From NCBI GenBank assembly GCA_030429045.1, contig JAUIEA010000004.1, forward strand, positions 1 to 64,000: 64,000 nucleotides of DNA, in the 5' to 3' direction. Positions within the stretch are counted from its first letter, which is position 1, and each line of letters begins with the position of its first letter. This DNA comes from Bacteroidia bacterium (GTDB lineage: Bacteria > Bacteroidota > Bacteroidia > Chitinophagales > Saprospiraceae). A program made the position numbers and the translations under genes. Below are positions 43,384 to 54,500 of this stretch, piece after piece. The notes beneath the pieces were generated by a model. It saw nothing but the letters and a program-made list of their open reading frames with translations. It searched no databases and was not told the origin of the DNA.

Positions 43384-46300
43384 ATGTCAATCGAAATAGG
43401 TCAGATCGTAAAGAACTTAGTTGCTAATGAGGCTGTTGTGATTAATCACATTCAGCCTTTGGGGGATATGATTTCTATAAAGTATACTGGTATTAATTCA
43501 AGTCGATCCAGTACGAAGATAATATCTGCACTTGATTTTGATTCATTGGAGATATTATCTCAGGAAGGAAAATTCAATTTTAAAGGAGATCCTGCGAAGT
43601 TTAGATTGTTTGCTGAGGCTGAACGGATCAATTCTGCTTATCAATTTGATCCGTTATTTGCCGTAAATTGCAGTATTGTGGATCCTTTGCCGCACCAGGT
43701 TGAGGCTGTGTATAAATTCTTGTTGCCTCTTCCTAAAATTCGTTTTCTTCTTGCCGACGATACAGGAGCAGGAAAAACAATTATGACAGGTCTTCTAATC
43801 AAGGAATTGATGATGAGAGGACTTGCTGAGCGAATACTAATTGTCACTCCTGGCGGTTTGACCAAGCAATGGCAAGAGGATGAGTTAGGAATTAAATTTA
43901 ATATCCCATTTACGTTAGTCAACAGGGCGTTATTTTCATCAGATCCAAACGTTTTTCATTCCACTCAAAAGATAGTCACATCAATCGATTTTATTTCCCG
44001 TGAAGATGTTTTAAATGTGGCCAGTAATTCTCATTGGGATTTAATAGTATTTGATGAAAGCCATAAGTTGTCTGCCTATGAATACGGTAGCAAGCAATAC
44101 CTGTCGCAACGCTATAAAGCAGCACAGGTTTTATCGCAACAGTGTGAACATATTTTGCTGCTTACAGCTACGCCACACCGTGGACGAACGGATACATTTA
44201 AAAAGCTTCTTCAGCTTCTTGATGAAGACATTTTTGCAACAGATGAAATTGCTTCTACAAGGATAAAGGAACTGGAGCATAATGGCATTAATAAGTTCTT
44301 TATACGTCGATTGAAGGAAGACATGAAGGATTGGCAAGGTAAACCGCTCTTTAAGGATCGATTTACCAAGACTGTGGCCTACCAATTGACTCCAGAGGAA
44401 AAGGAACTGTATGATGCAGTTACAAAGTATTTAACGAAGAAGAAAGAGGAAGCATCAGAAACAAGGAATATTCATGTTTCCCTTGCGCTAACGGTGATGC
44501 AGCGGAGATTGGTAAGTTCGATTTTTGCAATTAAAAATACACTGGAACGAAGATGGGGCGCTTTGCAGGGAATTATTGATGAGGTGAATAAAAACCCGAA
44601 CCTATGGAGTCAGCGGCACAAACTCGAAGGCTTTGATGTCGACAATATCGAAGATTATGAGGATCTTGAGGATGATGAGCGAGATGCGTTGGATGGCATA
44701 TTGTCTGATCCTCGAAAGTTCAAACTTTTTACGACGGCAAAGAGTATTGGTGAGATTCAGCAGGAGGCCACTGAGGTGAAGAAGTTGTTTGATATGGCTC
44801 AATCACTTTATCACCGAAATCAAGAGGAAAAGAAGTTCCAGGAGTTGCAAGAGTTGCTTAAATCCAATGGTGTAGTGGACAAGGGGGAGAAGCTGGTTAT
44901 CTTCACCGAACATAAGGATACTTTATTATATCTGGAGGAGCGACTCACCAAGCGAGGAGGATATAAAGTGGCTACTATTCATGGCGGTAAGAGTGTAGAT
45001 GAGCGTAGGGATGCGCAATGGGCTTTCGCAAAACCCGATACCCAGATCTTGATTGGAACTGATGCAGCCGGTGAGGGTATCAACCTTCAGTTCTGTCGTT
45101 TGCTGATCAATTGGGATATTCCTTGGAATCCTAACCGATTGGAACAGCGGATGGGACGGATTCACCGATACGGTCAGAAGCAGGATGTACTCGTCTTTAA
45201 TATGGTAGCGAGCAATACTAAAGAAGGTAAAGTATTGGAACGTTTATTGACCAAGCTGGATATTATTCGGGAAGGAATGGGTGATGATCGAGTCTATGAT
45301 GTCATTCAAGACGTACTGGAAGGTGTTGGATTGGATGATATTATCGAATCTGTATTTAATGGTCGGGAGACAGCATTGGATAGATTCTTATCTCAAGATG
45401 ATGCAGCACTTAAATTGAAGTTCAGAGAAAAGATCGATGAACAGAAGGATAAATTGGCACATAGTGTTGTGGATTATAAGGATGCAAGGACCTTAAAGGA
45501 AGACTCGGACGAAAAGCGTCTCCAGCCTATTTATATTCGCTTATTCTTCGAGAAGGCATTCCAGAATCTCGGTGGTTCATTTACAGAGTTAAGACAGTCA
45601 ATATTCAGGATAGATAAGATGCCTGACAAAGTTATAGGCGAATTGAAAGATACCTATAAAATTCACTTTGATGCCATTAAGTCCATCCAATTTTGTTTTG
45701 ATAAACAGATCTTCCTTGACTATCAAAGTATTGGTGATCTGGGCCATGTTCATTATATCAATCCGGGGAATCCTGTCTTTGACAGCTTGGTTGCTGTGGT
45801 ACGAAACCAGTACCGAGAAGATATGATCAAAGGAACTATCTTGATTTCCCCTGATGATAAGGAAGATTATTTTGCGTTCTTTGTGAAGAGTCAGATCGTT
45901 GACAATCGACCAAGCAAGGTTGATGATAGTGTCGCAGATGAGAGACTGGTTATGGTATATCAATCCGGGAAAGGTGAATTTCATATTACATCACCAGCAA
46001 AATTTATTGATTTACATCCACCTATGGAATTCACCAAGCCCATTGCTCCCCCAGAAGTCATTGACACCAATGAAGTGATTCAATGGAGTTTTGAAAGAAT
46101 AACCACGCAACAATTTGAAGATACAAAGTCTCATGTGGCCAAAGACGCGGCTGATCGTAGGGGCTACCTTGAATCGGCGTTTACCCAGGTCATCATGGAC
46201 TTGCAAATATCCATACATGAATTGCAAAGTAAATTACTCTTAGGTGACAATAAAGTACAGGAATTGATCTTGAAGAAGCAAGAGCGTATCCACGAGTTGA

Positions 46301-46818
46301 TCGAGAAAAAGAGAGACCGCCTTGAACGTCTGGATTTGATGACACAACTCAATCCAAAGGCACCGGAGGTGTTAGGATGTGCCTATATAGTTCCACTTAC
46401 GCAGGTGGAATACGTCGGACATTATGGTATGAGTAGAGATGACGAGGCTGAGGCGATTGCTATGAAGGCCACCATGGATTATGAATTGGAACATGGATGG
46501 GAGCCACAAGACGTAAGTGCCAACAACGAAGGCTATGACGTGAAAAGTATCAGCCCAGAGCAACTGAAGCGCTATATTGAAGTGAAAGGTCGAAGTGGCC
46601 AAGATGGCAGTGTGATGCTCAGTGAGAACGAGATGAACCGTTTGGCTCAGTTAGATGATGCTGCCTGGTTGTACATTGTGATGAATTGTAAGAGCAAACC
46701 AGAGCTATACCGGATTCAAAATCCAGCAAAGGCACTCAGATTCGAATTGAAATCAAAAGGCGTACAATACTTTCTGCCGATGGCAGAATGGAAACAAAAA
46801 GTGGATCAACATGCCTAA
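43384..46818 (+). CDS. SNF2-like helicase with C-terminal DUF3883 (DrmD-like)
   Basis: A 1144-residue SF2 helicase. Walker A is LLADDTGAGKTIMTGLLIKEL (~125-140), the wording typical of DrmD-type defence helicases. The Walker B box is VFDESHK (~223), motif V/VI appears as GTDAAGEGINLQ and RMGRIHRYGQ, and a C-terminal DUF3883 domain (~1050-1110) contains RYIEVKGRSG, a PD-(D/E)xK-like core. It likely translocates on DNA to detect or process phage genomes with its partners. The DUF262 gene overlaps its last 8 bases. Codon use is AT-rich compared with the chromosome. Confidence 0.9.
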   Translation: MSIEIGQIVKNLVANEAVVINHIQPLGDMISIKYTGINSSRSSTKIISALDFDSLEILSQEGKFNFKGDPAKFRLFAEAERINSAYQFDPLFAVNCSIVDPLPHQVEAVYKFLLPLPKIRFLLADDTGAGKTIMTGLLIKELMMRGLAERILIVTPGGLTKQWQEDELGIKFNIPFTLVNRALFSSDPNVFHSTQKIVTSIDFISREDVLNVASNSHWDLIVFDESHKLSAYEYGSKQYLSQRYKAAQVLSQQCEHILLLTATPHRGRTDTFKKLLQLLDEDIFATDEIASTRIKELEHNGINKFFIRRLKEDMKDWQGKPLFKDRFTKTVAYQLTPEEKELYDAVTKYLTKKKEEASETRNIHVSLALTVMQRRLVSSIFAIKNTLERRWGALQGIIDEVNKNPNLWSQRHKLEGFDVDNIEDYEDLEDDERDALDGILSDPRKFKLFTTAKSIGEIQQEATEVKKLFDMAQSLYHRNQEEKKFQELQELLKSNGVVDKGEKLVIFTEHKDTLLYLEERLTKRGGYKVATIHGGKSVDERRDAQWAFAKPDTQILIGTDAAGEGINLQFCRLLINWDIPWNPNRLEQRMGRIHRYGQKQDVLVFNMVASNTKEGKVLERLLTKLDIIREGMGDDRVYDVIQDVLEGVGLDDIIESVFNGRETALDRFLSQDDAALKLKFREKIDEQKDKLAHSVVDYKDARTLKEDSDEKRLQPIYIRLFFEKAFQNLGGSFTELRQSIFRIDKMPDKVIGELKDTYKIHFDAIKSIQFCFDKQIFLDYQSIGDLGHVHYINPGNPVFDSLVAVVRNQYREDMIKGTILISPDDKEDYFAFFVKSQIVDNRPSKVDDSVADERLVMVYQSGKGEFHITSPAKFIDLHPPMEFTKPIAPPEVIDTNEVIQWSFERITTQQFEDTKSHVAKDAADRRGYLESAFTQVIMDLQISIHELQSKLLLGDNKVQELILKKQERIHELIEKKRDRLERLDLMTQLNPKAPEVLGCAYIVPLTQVEYVGHYGMSRDDEAEAIAMKATMDYELEHGWEPQDVSANNEGYDVKSISPEQLKRYIEVKGRSGQDGSVMLSENEMNRLAQLDDAAWLYIVMNCKSKPELYRIQNPAKALRFELKSKGVQYFLPMAEWKQKVDQHA

Positions 46819-48508
46819 CCAAACCGAAACAATTAGAAAGTTCATCAAATGCCTTAATAATAAGGATGAACAAGGAGGCTTCTGGCTTCCAAACATACAA
46901 CGTCCATTCGTCTGGAAGAAAGATCAAATCGAGCGATTGTATGATTCAATTTTACGAGAATACCCTATTGGAACTTTGCTCATATGGAAGACAAAAAGTG
47001 AATTAAGGAGAAGAAAGTTCATCGATAATTTCAAAAGTGGAATAAGCCTATCTAATTTCTATATTCCTCAGGACAATGCTCAGAAAATGATGGTATTGGA
47101 TGGCCAGCAACGGCTTCAGTCCCTATTCATTGGCCTAATGGGAAGTTATGATGGAGAAGAACTTTATATTAATATTCTTAGTGGTGACATAGTGGCTCCT
47201 GAGGATATCAAATTTGACTTTAAATTCAAGCCTAAATCTAGTACACCTTTTCCATTTGTGCTTTTTAAGGAGTTGGTATTTACTGATAACAAACCAAAGG
47301 AAATTGTTAAACAGATTGTATCTATAAATGAAGTTTCCGAGAAACAAGAAGATAGAATTTATGACAATGTCGAGTTGATTCGAGAGGTATTTTGCACCCA
47401 AGAGAATATACTTTACCAGTTGGTTGATAGCGTTGACCGTCCAAATACCTACACTGAAGAGGATATAGTTGAAATTTTTATCCGGGCAAATTCCGGAGGC
47501 ACGCCATTGGGAAAATCTGACCTCCTCTTTAGTCTTCTTACAGCTAGTTGGGAAGAGGTTGAGAATAATATGGATGAATTGCTTGATGACTTAAATAGAA
47601 CGGGCTATAAATTTGATCGTGACTTCATCTTAAAAATTTCTTTGGTTTTATTGGACAAAGGGGCTAAATACGAGATAAAGAAATTTAGACTTCCAGAAGT
47701 AAAGGAGGGAATCGAAAAGAACTGGCAATCAATTGCTGATGCAATACGCTATGTAAAGGACTTTATTTATGGTAAGACATTTTTGAAGACAGACAAAACT
47801 ATACCTTCATATGCTAGTTTGATTCCAATTATCTACAGTAAATATCATTTTCCGAAGACTTGGGGTGATAATTTGGAAGCAGATCTTGTTGATTATTTAA
47901 TTAAGGTTAATCTTACAGGTGTTTTTGGAGGTGTATCTGATAGTTTCACCGATGCTTTGGTCTCAACAGTGAAAACTAATGAAGGATTTGTAAAGACTGA
48001 AATATTTGGCGAAATCCGATCAAAGGGAAAGAGCATGGAGATTACTAAAGAAAGTTTGCTAAGTTATCATTTTTCATCTAAGGAATTACACTTGTTGCTA
48101 AACCTTTGGTACGGCTTTAATTACCAGCCATCATGGGAGCAAAACAAGCCTCAGGTAGATCATATATTCCCGCAAAGCGCATTAAAAAGTATTAAAATAT
48201 CGAATCCAGAGACAGGTAAAATGAACATCATGAAATACAAGTGGTGGGATCGAGATCAGATTGCAAATTTAATGCTTCTTACTGCTCGTGAAAATGGAGC
48301 AGGCAATAAATCCGATTCCTTGCCGAATGTTTGGTTCTCAAATAAAACTGAAGATTATCTCAAGATGCACCTTATTCCAAATGATCCCTCGCTTTGGGAA
48401 TTAGACCGATATGAGGATTTTATCATAGAGCGGAAGAAATTACTCATTGATCAGTTTGAGGACATACTGTATATACCTAAAACTGAGTCAGAAACAAAAG
48501 TCGAATGA
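46811..48508 (+). CDS. DUF262 and HNH (GmrSD/DUF1524-type) nuclease
   Basis: A 565-residue protein. The DUF262 core has IQRPFVWKKDQIERLYDSIL and LDGQQRLQSLF (~96), the intact NTP-site motif. The C-terminal HNH-type region has QVDHIFPQSAL (~448) and IANLMLLTARENGAGNKSDS. Type IV GmrSD enzymes use these two parts to cleave modified phage DNA. It overlaps the upstream helicase gene by 8 bases and the downstream methyltransferase gene by 4, so it is an integral operon component rather than a passenger. Confidence 0.9.
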   Translation: MPNQTETIRKFIKCLNNKDEQGGFWLPNIQRPFVWKKDQIERLYDSILREYPIGTLLIWKTKSELRRRKFIDNFKSGISLSNFYIPQDNAQKMMVLDGQQRLQSLFIGLMGSYDGEELYINILSGDIVAPEDIKFDFKFKPKSSTPFPFVLFKELVFTDNKPKEIVKQIVSINEVSEKQEDRIYDNVELIREVFCTQENILYQLVDSVDRPNTYTEEDIVEIFIRANSGGTPLGKSDLLFSLLTASWEEVENNMDELLDDLNRTGYKFDRDFILKISLVLLDKGAKYEIKKFRLPEVKEGIEKNWQSIADAIRYVKDFIYGKTFLKTDKTIPSYASLIPIIYSKYHFPKTWGDNLEADLVDYLIKVNLTGVFGGVSDSFTDALVSTVKTNEGFVKTEIFGEIRSKGKSMEITKESLLSYHFSSKELHLLLNLWYGFNYQPSWEQNKPQVDHIFPQSALKSIKISNPETGKMNIMKYKWWDRDQIANLMLLTARENGAGNKSDSLPNVWFSNKTEDYLKMHLIPNDPSLWELDRYEDFIIERKKLLIDQFEDILYIPKTESETKVE

Positions 48509-51500
48509 CCCTAGCCAAAAAACTCATCGAAGTGGCTATGCCAATCAAGGAAATATCGGCAGAAAGTGTACGAGACAAATCCATCCGGCACGGGCATATA
48601 TCTACCCTGCACTTGTGGTGGGCAAGACGACCATTACCTGTCTGTAGAGCTGTAGTATTTGCCAGTTTGGTGCCTGATCCGGAGGATGAGCATTGCCCAC
48701 AAGCTTTCAAGGATGCTTGTAGGATGTTGTTGGGCGAGCCATTCGCCTTGGATAATGGAGGCAATATATTGGATTGGTATGAACCTTATGACGACATCCC
48801 CTATACCTCGGCCATTGACCGTATGGAGGATACCCTGCGCAACAGGTTGTTGATGTTCATAGGAAAGTTCTCAGAAAAGTACATCCTGGCTGCGAGGCAA
48901 GGTAAGACAGCGGCAGCAAAAGATATGCTGTCAGATGCCAGCCTGATTAAGTGGGACAATAAGAATAATAATAACATCATTGGTAAAGCTCGAAAGCTGA
49001 TATGGGTTGCCCACAATGCTTCTAGCGGCAAGACAGCCAAAGTACTGCTTGCAGATTTTGATGCAGCTTACAAAGCCATAAAAACAGCAGAAAATGAACT
49101 CTATAGCATAGCTGACCGCCATTTAGCAACCAAGCAAGTTCAAGCTAACGAAACTGCGTTACAAAAAGCCATTGATGACTTTCAGGACAAAATGCCGAAG
49201 GTATTTGACCCTTTTGCTGGTGGTGGGGCTATTCCTTTAGAATCGGCAAGATTGGGCTGCAAAACCTACGGCAACGACATTAACCCGGTAGCCCATATCA
49301 TACAAAAAGGAAGTTTGGAATTTCCACAGAAATATGGTAAGCCGATTACTTACTCAAATGCCGAGTTTACTTTACTATATGGTGCCGAAACGTTAAAGAG
49401 TATTCCTAATGAATGGAAAACCTTCTATGCTGGAAATACCACTGGAGTGCGGATTCCAAACAGACTGAGTTTTGATGTAGAGTTTTATGCCAAAAAACTT
49501 CTATCTGAAACGGAAAAGTTAATTGGTCATCTGTATCCCACTGATGAAAAAGGAAATAAGCCAATCGCCTATTATTGGGCAAGAACAGGATTATGTTCCA
49601 ACCCGAGTTGTAGAGCTCAAATTCCTTTATTAAAAGGGTTTTATCTAGTTAACACAAGCCAAAAGCATATTTACTTAAAGCCACAAATAACTAATAATGA
49701 AATAAATTTTGAAATCAGAATTGGGAAAACCAATGATATGGGCTGGATGGGTAAAAGCCTTACCTGCCCCTGTTGTGGAGCCACTACTTCGGTCAAGGAC
49801 CTAAAACAGCAGTCATTGGATGGTAAGCTGAATGAGAGATTGATTGCAATTATCGAACATTCAGAAAATGGTAAGGCCTATCGCCTCCCTTTTGAATCGG
49901 AATTGAAAGTTTCAAAAATCAAAGAAGAGGCTTTTTATCAATCCATAATACCTACCGAAACTATGAAAGATATTCCTGATCTAGTCAGTGGTAGAGGCTG
50001 GGGAATTTCAAAGTGGTCAGAGTTGTTCTCTAAAAGACAACTCCTTTTAATGCAGACATTAATTATGCAATTGAATGAATTAAAAGCTGAATTGAATACT
50101 GACAATTCAGAATATTCTAAAGCCATAATTACCTATTTATCCATTTTGATAGATAGGGGATCTGCCATCAACACTTCTTTTGGTAGATGGGATGTTAGTC
50201 GTGAAAATGTTCAAAGTCCATTTTCAAAGCAAGCAATCCCGATGATGTATGACTATCCTGAAGCAAATCTATTAGGTAATTCCTCGGGCAGCTTATTAAA
50301 TCAACTGGAATGGATAAAGCGATATATAGAATCAGAAAATGGTTATCCGTTTTCAGTAAATTTAAATAACGCCAGTAGTGGTGACAAATCTCAGTTTAAA
50401 GATAAGTTTCTAACAGCAGTAATTACCGACCCACCATATTATGATGCGATTGCTTATGCTGACCTTTCTGATTTTTTTTATGTATGGCTGAAGAGAACTT
50501 TAGGAGATATATTTCCATTGAATTTCGCAACGCCAAACACCCCTAAAACAGAAGAATGTACTGCATTAAAACATCATCATAATGATAGTAAAGAAGAAGC
50601 TAAAGTCCATTTCGAAAGGAAACTAACGCAAATATTTGATGCCATTGAGCATCAAACTTCAGATATTGTGAGTATTATGTTTGCTCATCAGAGTACGGAG
50701 GCATGGACAACCCTTTGCAACTCTATTCTTGGGGCTCGAATGAATATTACAGGTTCTTGGCCTGTTGATACTGAAATGGCAAACCGAAGTTTGGGTCTAG
50801 CAGGTGCTGTTTTAGCTTCCTCAGTCACAGTATCCGCCAGACCTTCTCAAAGACAAGGGTACGGTACCTATAAAGATGTCAAAAAAGCAATTGAAATAAC
50901 AGTTGCCAAAGAGGTAGAAGAACTCTACCGCTTAGGCTTTAGAGGAGCAGATTTATTAACAGCATGTTTTGGTCAAGCTGTTAGTGATTTTGGCAAATAT
51001 GAAAAAGTAGAAAAAGCAGATGGCAGTGAAGTTACTGTGGCTGAATTATTAGAGATGGCTCGTGAGAGTGCCTTTAATGCTTTATTAAAAGGCTTTGACG
51101 GGGATGACTTTACTAAGTTCTACATCGGATGGTTGCAGCTCTACGGCTTTGTAGAAAGTGACTTTGATGATGCGGCCAAGTTCAGCCGTGTAGGGTTGAG
51201 CATCAATGTTCAGGATTTGTTCACAGATCACATTCTTATCAAAAATGGCAACAAACAAGCTTTAGGTGGTTTTGCCGATAGACTAGCCACTAGTAAGAAC
51301 CTGGGAGAAAAAGCCAACAGTCATTTGATAGACCAGGTGCACAGAGCCATGCATTTGTACCAAGGCAGCAATCGGGGCAATTTGTTAGAGTTCATCCATC
51401 GGGTAGCCTCTAATCCAGACAATCCGTTTTGGCGGGTACTTACCTCGCTTTGCGAGATATTACCAGGTGGCAGTGAGGATCATAAACAAGCTACTGGCCT

Positions 51501-51585
51501 AATCACCAACAAAGAAAGTCTCATTCGTGAAAGTGCAACAGCACAGCGAGACAAGGCATCACAAGGAGGTCTTTTTGACTTATAA
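48505..51585 (+). CDS. DUF1156-domain DNA methyltransferase
   Basis: A 1026-residue protein starting with the DUF1156 signature (IEVAMPIKEISAESVRDKSIRHGHISTLHLWWARRPL). SAM-binding motif I is VFDPFAGGGAIPLESARLGC (~232-251), and the catalytic motif IV is DPPYYD (~642). Two Cys pairs (CSNPSC ~363, CPCC ~420) form a probable zinc ribbon. It presumably methylates adenine in host DNA to mark self, in step with the helicase and nuclease encoded in the same operon. Length is normal for the family. Confidence 0.9.
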   Translation: MTLAKKLIEVAMPIKEISAESVRDKSIRHGHISTLHLWWARRPLPVCRAVVFASLVPDPEDEHCPQAFKDACRMLLGEPFALDNGGNILDWYEPYDDIPYTSAIDRMEDTLRNRLLMFIGKFSEKYILAARQGKTAAAKDMLSDASLIKWDNKNNNNIIGKARKLIWVAHNASSGKTAKVLLADFDAAYKAIKTAENELYSIADRHLATKQVQANETALQKAIDDFQDKMPKVFDPFAGGGAIPLESARLGCKTYGNDINPVAHIIQKGSLEFPQKYGKPITYSNAEFTLLYGAETLKSIPNEWKTFYAGNTTGVRIPNRLSFDVEFYAKKLLSETEKLIGHLYPTDEKGNKPIAYYWARTGLCSNPSCRAQIPLLKGFYLVNTSQKHIYLKPQITNNEINFEIRIGKTNDMGWMGKSLTCPCCGATTSVKDLKQQSLDGKLNERLIAIIEHSENGKAYRLPFESELKVSKIKEEAFYQSIIPTETMKDIPDLVSGRGWGISKWSELFSKRQLLLMQTLIMQLNELKAELNTDNSEYSKAIITYLSILIDRGSAINTSFGRWDVSRENVQSPFSKQAIPMMYDYPEANLLGNSSGSLLNQLEWIKRYIESENGYPFSVNLNNASSGDKSQFKDKFLTAVITDPPYYDAIAYADLSDFFYVWLKRTLGDIFPLNFATPNTPKTEECTALKHHHNDSKEEAKVHFERKLTQIFDAIEHQTSDIVSIMFAHQSTEAWTTLCNSILGARMNITGSWPVDTEMANRSLGLAGAVLASSVTVSARPSQRQGYGTYKDVKKAIEITVAKEVEELYRLGFRGADLLTACFGQAVSDFGKYEKVEKADGSEVTVAELLEMARESAFNALLKGFDGDDFTKFYIGWLQLYGFVESDFDDAAKFSRVGLSINVQDLFTDHILIKNGNKQALGGFADRLATSKNLGEKANSHLIDQVHRAMHLYQGSNRGNLLEFIHRVASNPDNPFWRVLTSLCEILPGGSEDHKQATGLITNKESLIRESATAQRDKASQGGLFDL

Positions 51586-51597
51586 AGGATTTGAATC

Positions 51598-54500
51598 ATG
51601 AAACAGATACAAATTGACAATTTATTTAAAGCTTTCGGCTTGTTTATCGAAGCTTTTAGGCCATATGTGGTTGAATTGTTAAGCAAAGAAGCTGGTGATA
51701 AGTGGCCGGCTGAATTTGTAAAGGCATTATACCCCCAGCAAGTTGAGAATTGGAATCAAGGACTACGTTCAGGTTCGGAGCCCATGTCTTTGATAGATTA
51801 TCCGTATTTAAAGAGTTTTGCTCTCAAATATCGAGATGAATTGCGTGCCGATTTTGGTAGAGATGTAAATAAATTGGCAACGCGGCTGGAAACCATCTAT
51901 GATGTACGCAACAAGTTGGCTCATTTTCAGGAAATTAGTGAGGATGAATATACAGAGGCATTCATCAATATGAAGAGCATTGCCAGAGCCATTCAAATGG
52001 ATGAATTGGAAGAGAGCCTGGCAAGACTTCAGGAATCCAAAGAAGACCACCTATCAGCAAGCTCAGCGCTCCGGGATAATATTCTTCTTGAACATGGAGC
52101 TTTGATACCTTGGTTTAGAGTGGTGGCTCCTCATATGGATATCAAGCAAGGGCGATTGGATGAATCTGTGTTTGCAGCCAACCTGGCTGAAGTGGCATTA
52201 GGTCACGGCAGGGAGATTTACAGTAACCCGGGGGTATTCTTCTCCAAAACATACTTCACTGCGGGACTGAAAAACGTTGCCAAAACTGTTTTGAAAGGAT
52301 TGAACGGAAAAGAGGATGCGGAGAATCGTGTCATTTCCCTTCAAACAGGTTTTGGAGGTGGGAAGACGCATACCCTTATTTCGCTTTACCATCTAAGTAA
52401 ATGGGGCAAGAATGCCATCAACTCCAACTATACCAAAGACTTATTGGCCTACACGGGTCATCCAGAGTTTGATTCAGCCAATATTGCTGTTTTTACCAAC
52501 ACCACCAACGACCCTGCCAATGGCAGAGAGCCTGAGGAGGGTGTTCACATCCAAACCATTTGGGGCGAACTGGCCTATCAATTGGGTGGGAAAGCCGCTT
52601 ATGAGATTATTCGTAAGAATGATGAAGGACTCATTGCTCCAGCTGGTCTATTCAAGCAAGTTCTAGCACAATGTAAGCCTGCTCTCATATTGATTGATGA
52701 GTTGGCAGATTATTGCGTAAAAGCATCGGCACGAAGGGCGGGTAGCAGCAGTTTGGCTGACCAGACTATTAGCTTTATGCAGGAGCTGACAGAAGCTGTA
52801 TCAGGCACGAACAATTGTGTAGCTGTGATTACCTTGCCTGCGAGTGTTCAAGAAGTTGGCAACACTCCAGAGGCACAGGCTATTTTGAGCTCTTTGCAAA
52901 AACGTGTGAGCCGGGTAGGTGCTGATACGCAACCCGTTGCGGATGAAGAGATTTATGAAGTCATTCGAAGAAGGTTGTTCGAGGATATTGGTGATGCGAT
53001 TACGATAGAGTCCATAGCCGATCAATACATGGCCATGTATCAGGAATATTGGTCAGAACTTCCACCAAACGCCAATAAGTCCGATTACAAGCAGAAGATA
53101 ATAAAATCCTACCCTTTTCATCCAGAACTAATTGATGCTTTTAGAGTAAGATGGGCAAGCCATCATGATTTTCAACGAACAAGAGGAGTCTTACGCTTGT
53201 TGGCCGCCATAGTCAGTGACTTATGGAAGCGTCAACAGTCTCTACCTGGAGGAAATGCCATGATACATACGGGTGTGGTGAATTTCGCCAACTTAGATGC
53301 ACTATCAGGCCAGCTAAAGAAACTATATGGTAATGGCTATGACTCGGTTATTTCAGCTGATGTGGCAGGATCTTCATCCAATGCATTTAAGGTTGACAGC
53401 AACAAAAAGGAGTATGGAGACTGGTATTTGACCCAGGCCATTGCCTCCGTCATTCTAATGAACTCTTTTGGAAGTGAAGGAACGAATAAGGGCATTTCAG
53501 TCCCTGAATTAAAATTGAATCTGCTAGTTCCACATGGCTTCAATCATAACAGTATTAATGGCGCTCTGGATGAATTGGAAAGTAATGCATACTACCTATA
53601 TTATGCACAATCTTCTTCTTCAGGTAAACGGTATTGGTTTCATACCAAACCAAACATCAATATCCTTATCAATCAGGCAAAGAGTGATGTAAAAGCTGAG
53701 GACATAACAGCAGAAATTATTAATCGTCTGCACCAAAAGAGCAAGAATATCAATGGGTTTAATGTATTGGTCAACCCAGCTGAAGATATACCGGAACAAC
53801 TAAAACCAACACTTTTGATATTGAGCCCTATTCATTTGGCAAACCCAAATGGACTAAATGGAAAGACGTTGCCACTTATTGAGCAGATAGCCACTAAAAA
53901 GGGAAATAGCGAACGTATTTATAGAAATACGATGCTCTTTTTGATTTGTTCTGAGCTTGGGATTGGAAAGCTGCAATCGGATGTAAGGGAATACCTGGCT
54001 TGTCAGAAGATCAACGCTGAATACAACAATCAGTTGGAACAAGATCAAAAAACTGATTTGCGAAAGAGAATGGAAGAGGCATCAAAGAGTTCAGACGCTT
54101 CTCTTGTAGCTGCGTATTCCATCGTCACAAAGTTTTCCGTAAAAAATGGAACAGACGTTCTTCAGATTAGGCAGTTTAGAGACAGTATTGATGCACAGAT
54201 CAATACCTATATTTTGGATGCCTTAAAAGAAGAAGAGTGGCTCTTAGATTCGATTGGATTGAGTACACTGGGTAATAATAACTTGCTACCAACCTTAGAA
54301 CAACCCATCAAAGCAAAAGACATTTATGAAGCTTTCCTGCGTTTTGATGATAAACCCATGATTACTGGGCCCGAGGCTGTTTCAAGAAGCCTTCAGAAGT
54401 ATTGCACCAATGGGGAGTATTGTGTTGCCACAGGTGATGGTGCAAATTTTACCAGGTTCTTTTTTAAAGAGGCTATTCCATTTTTTGATGTGAATGATGT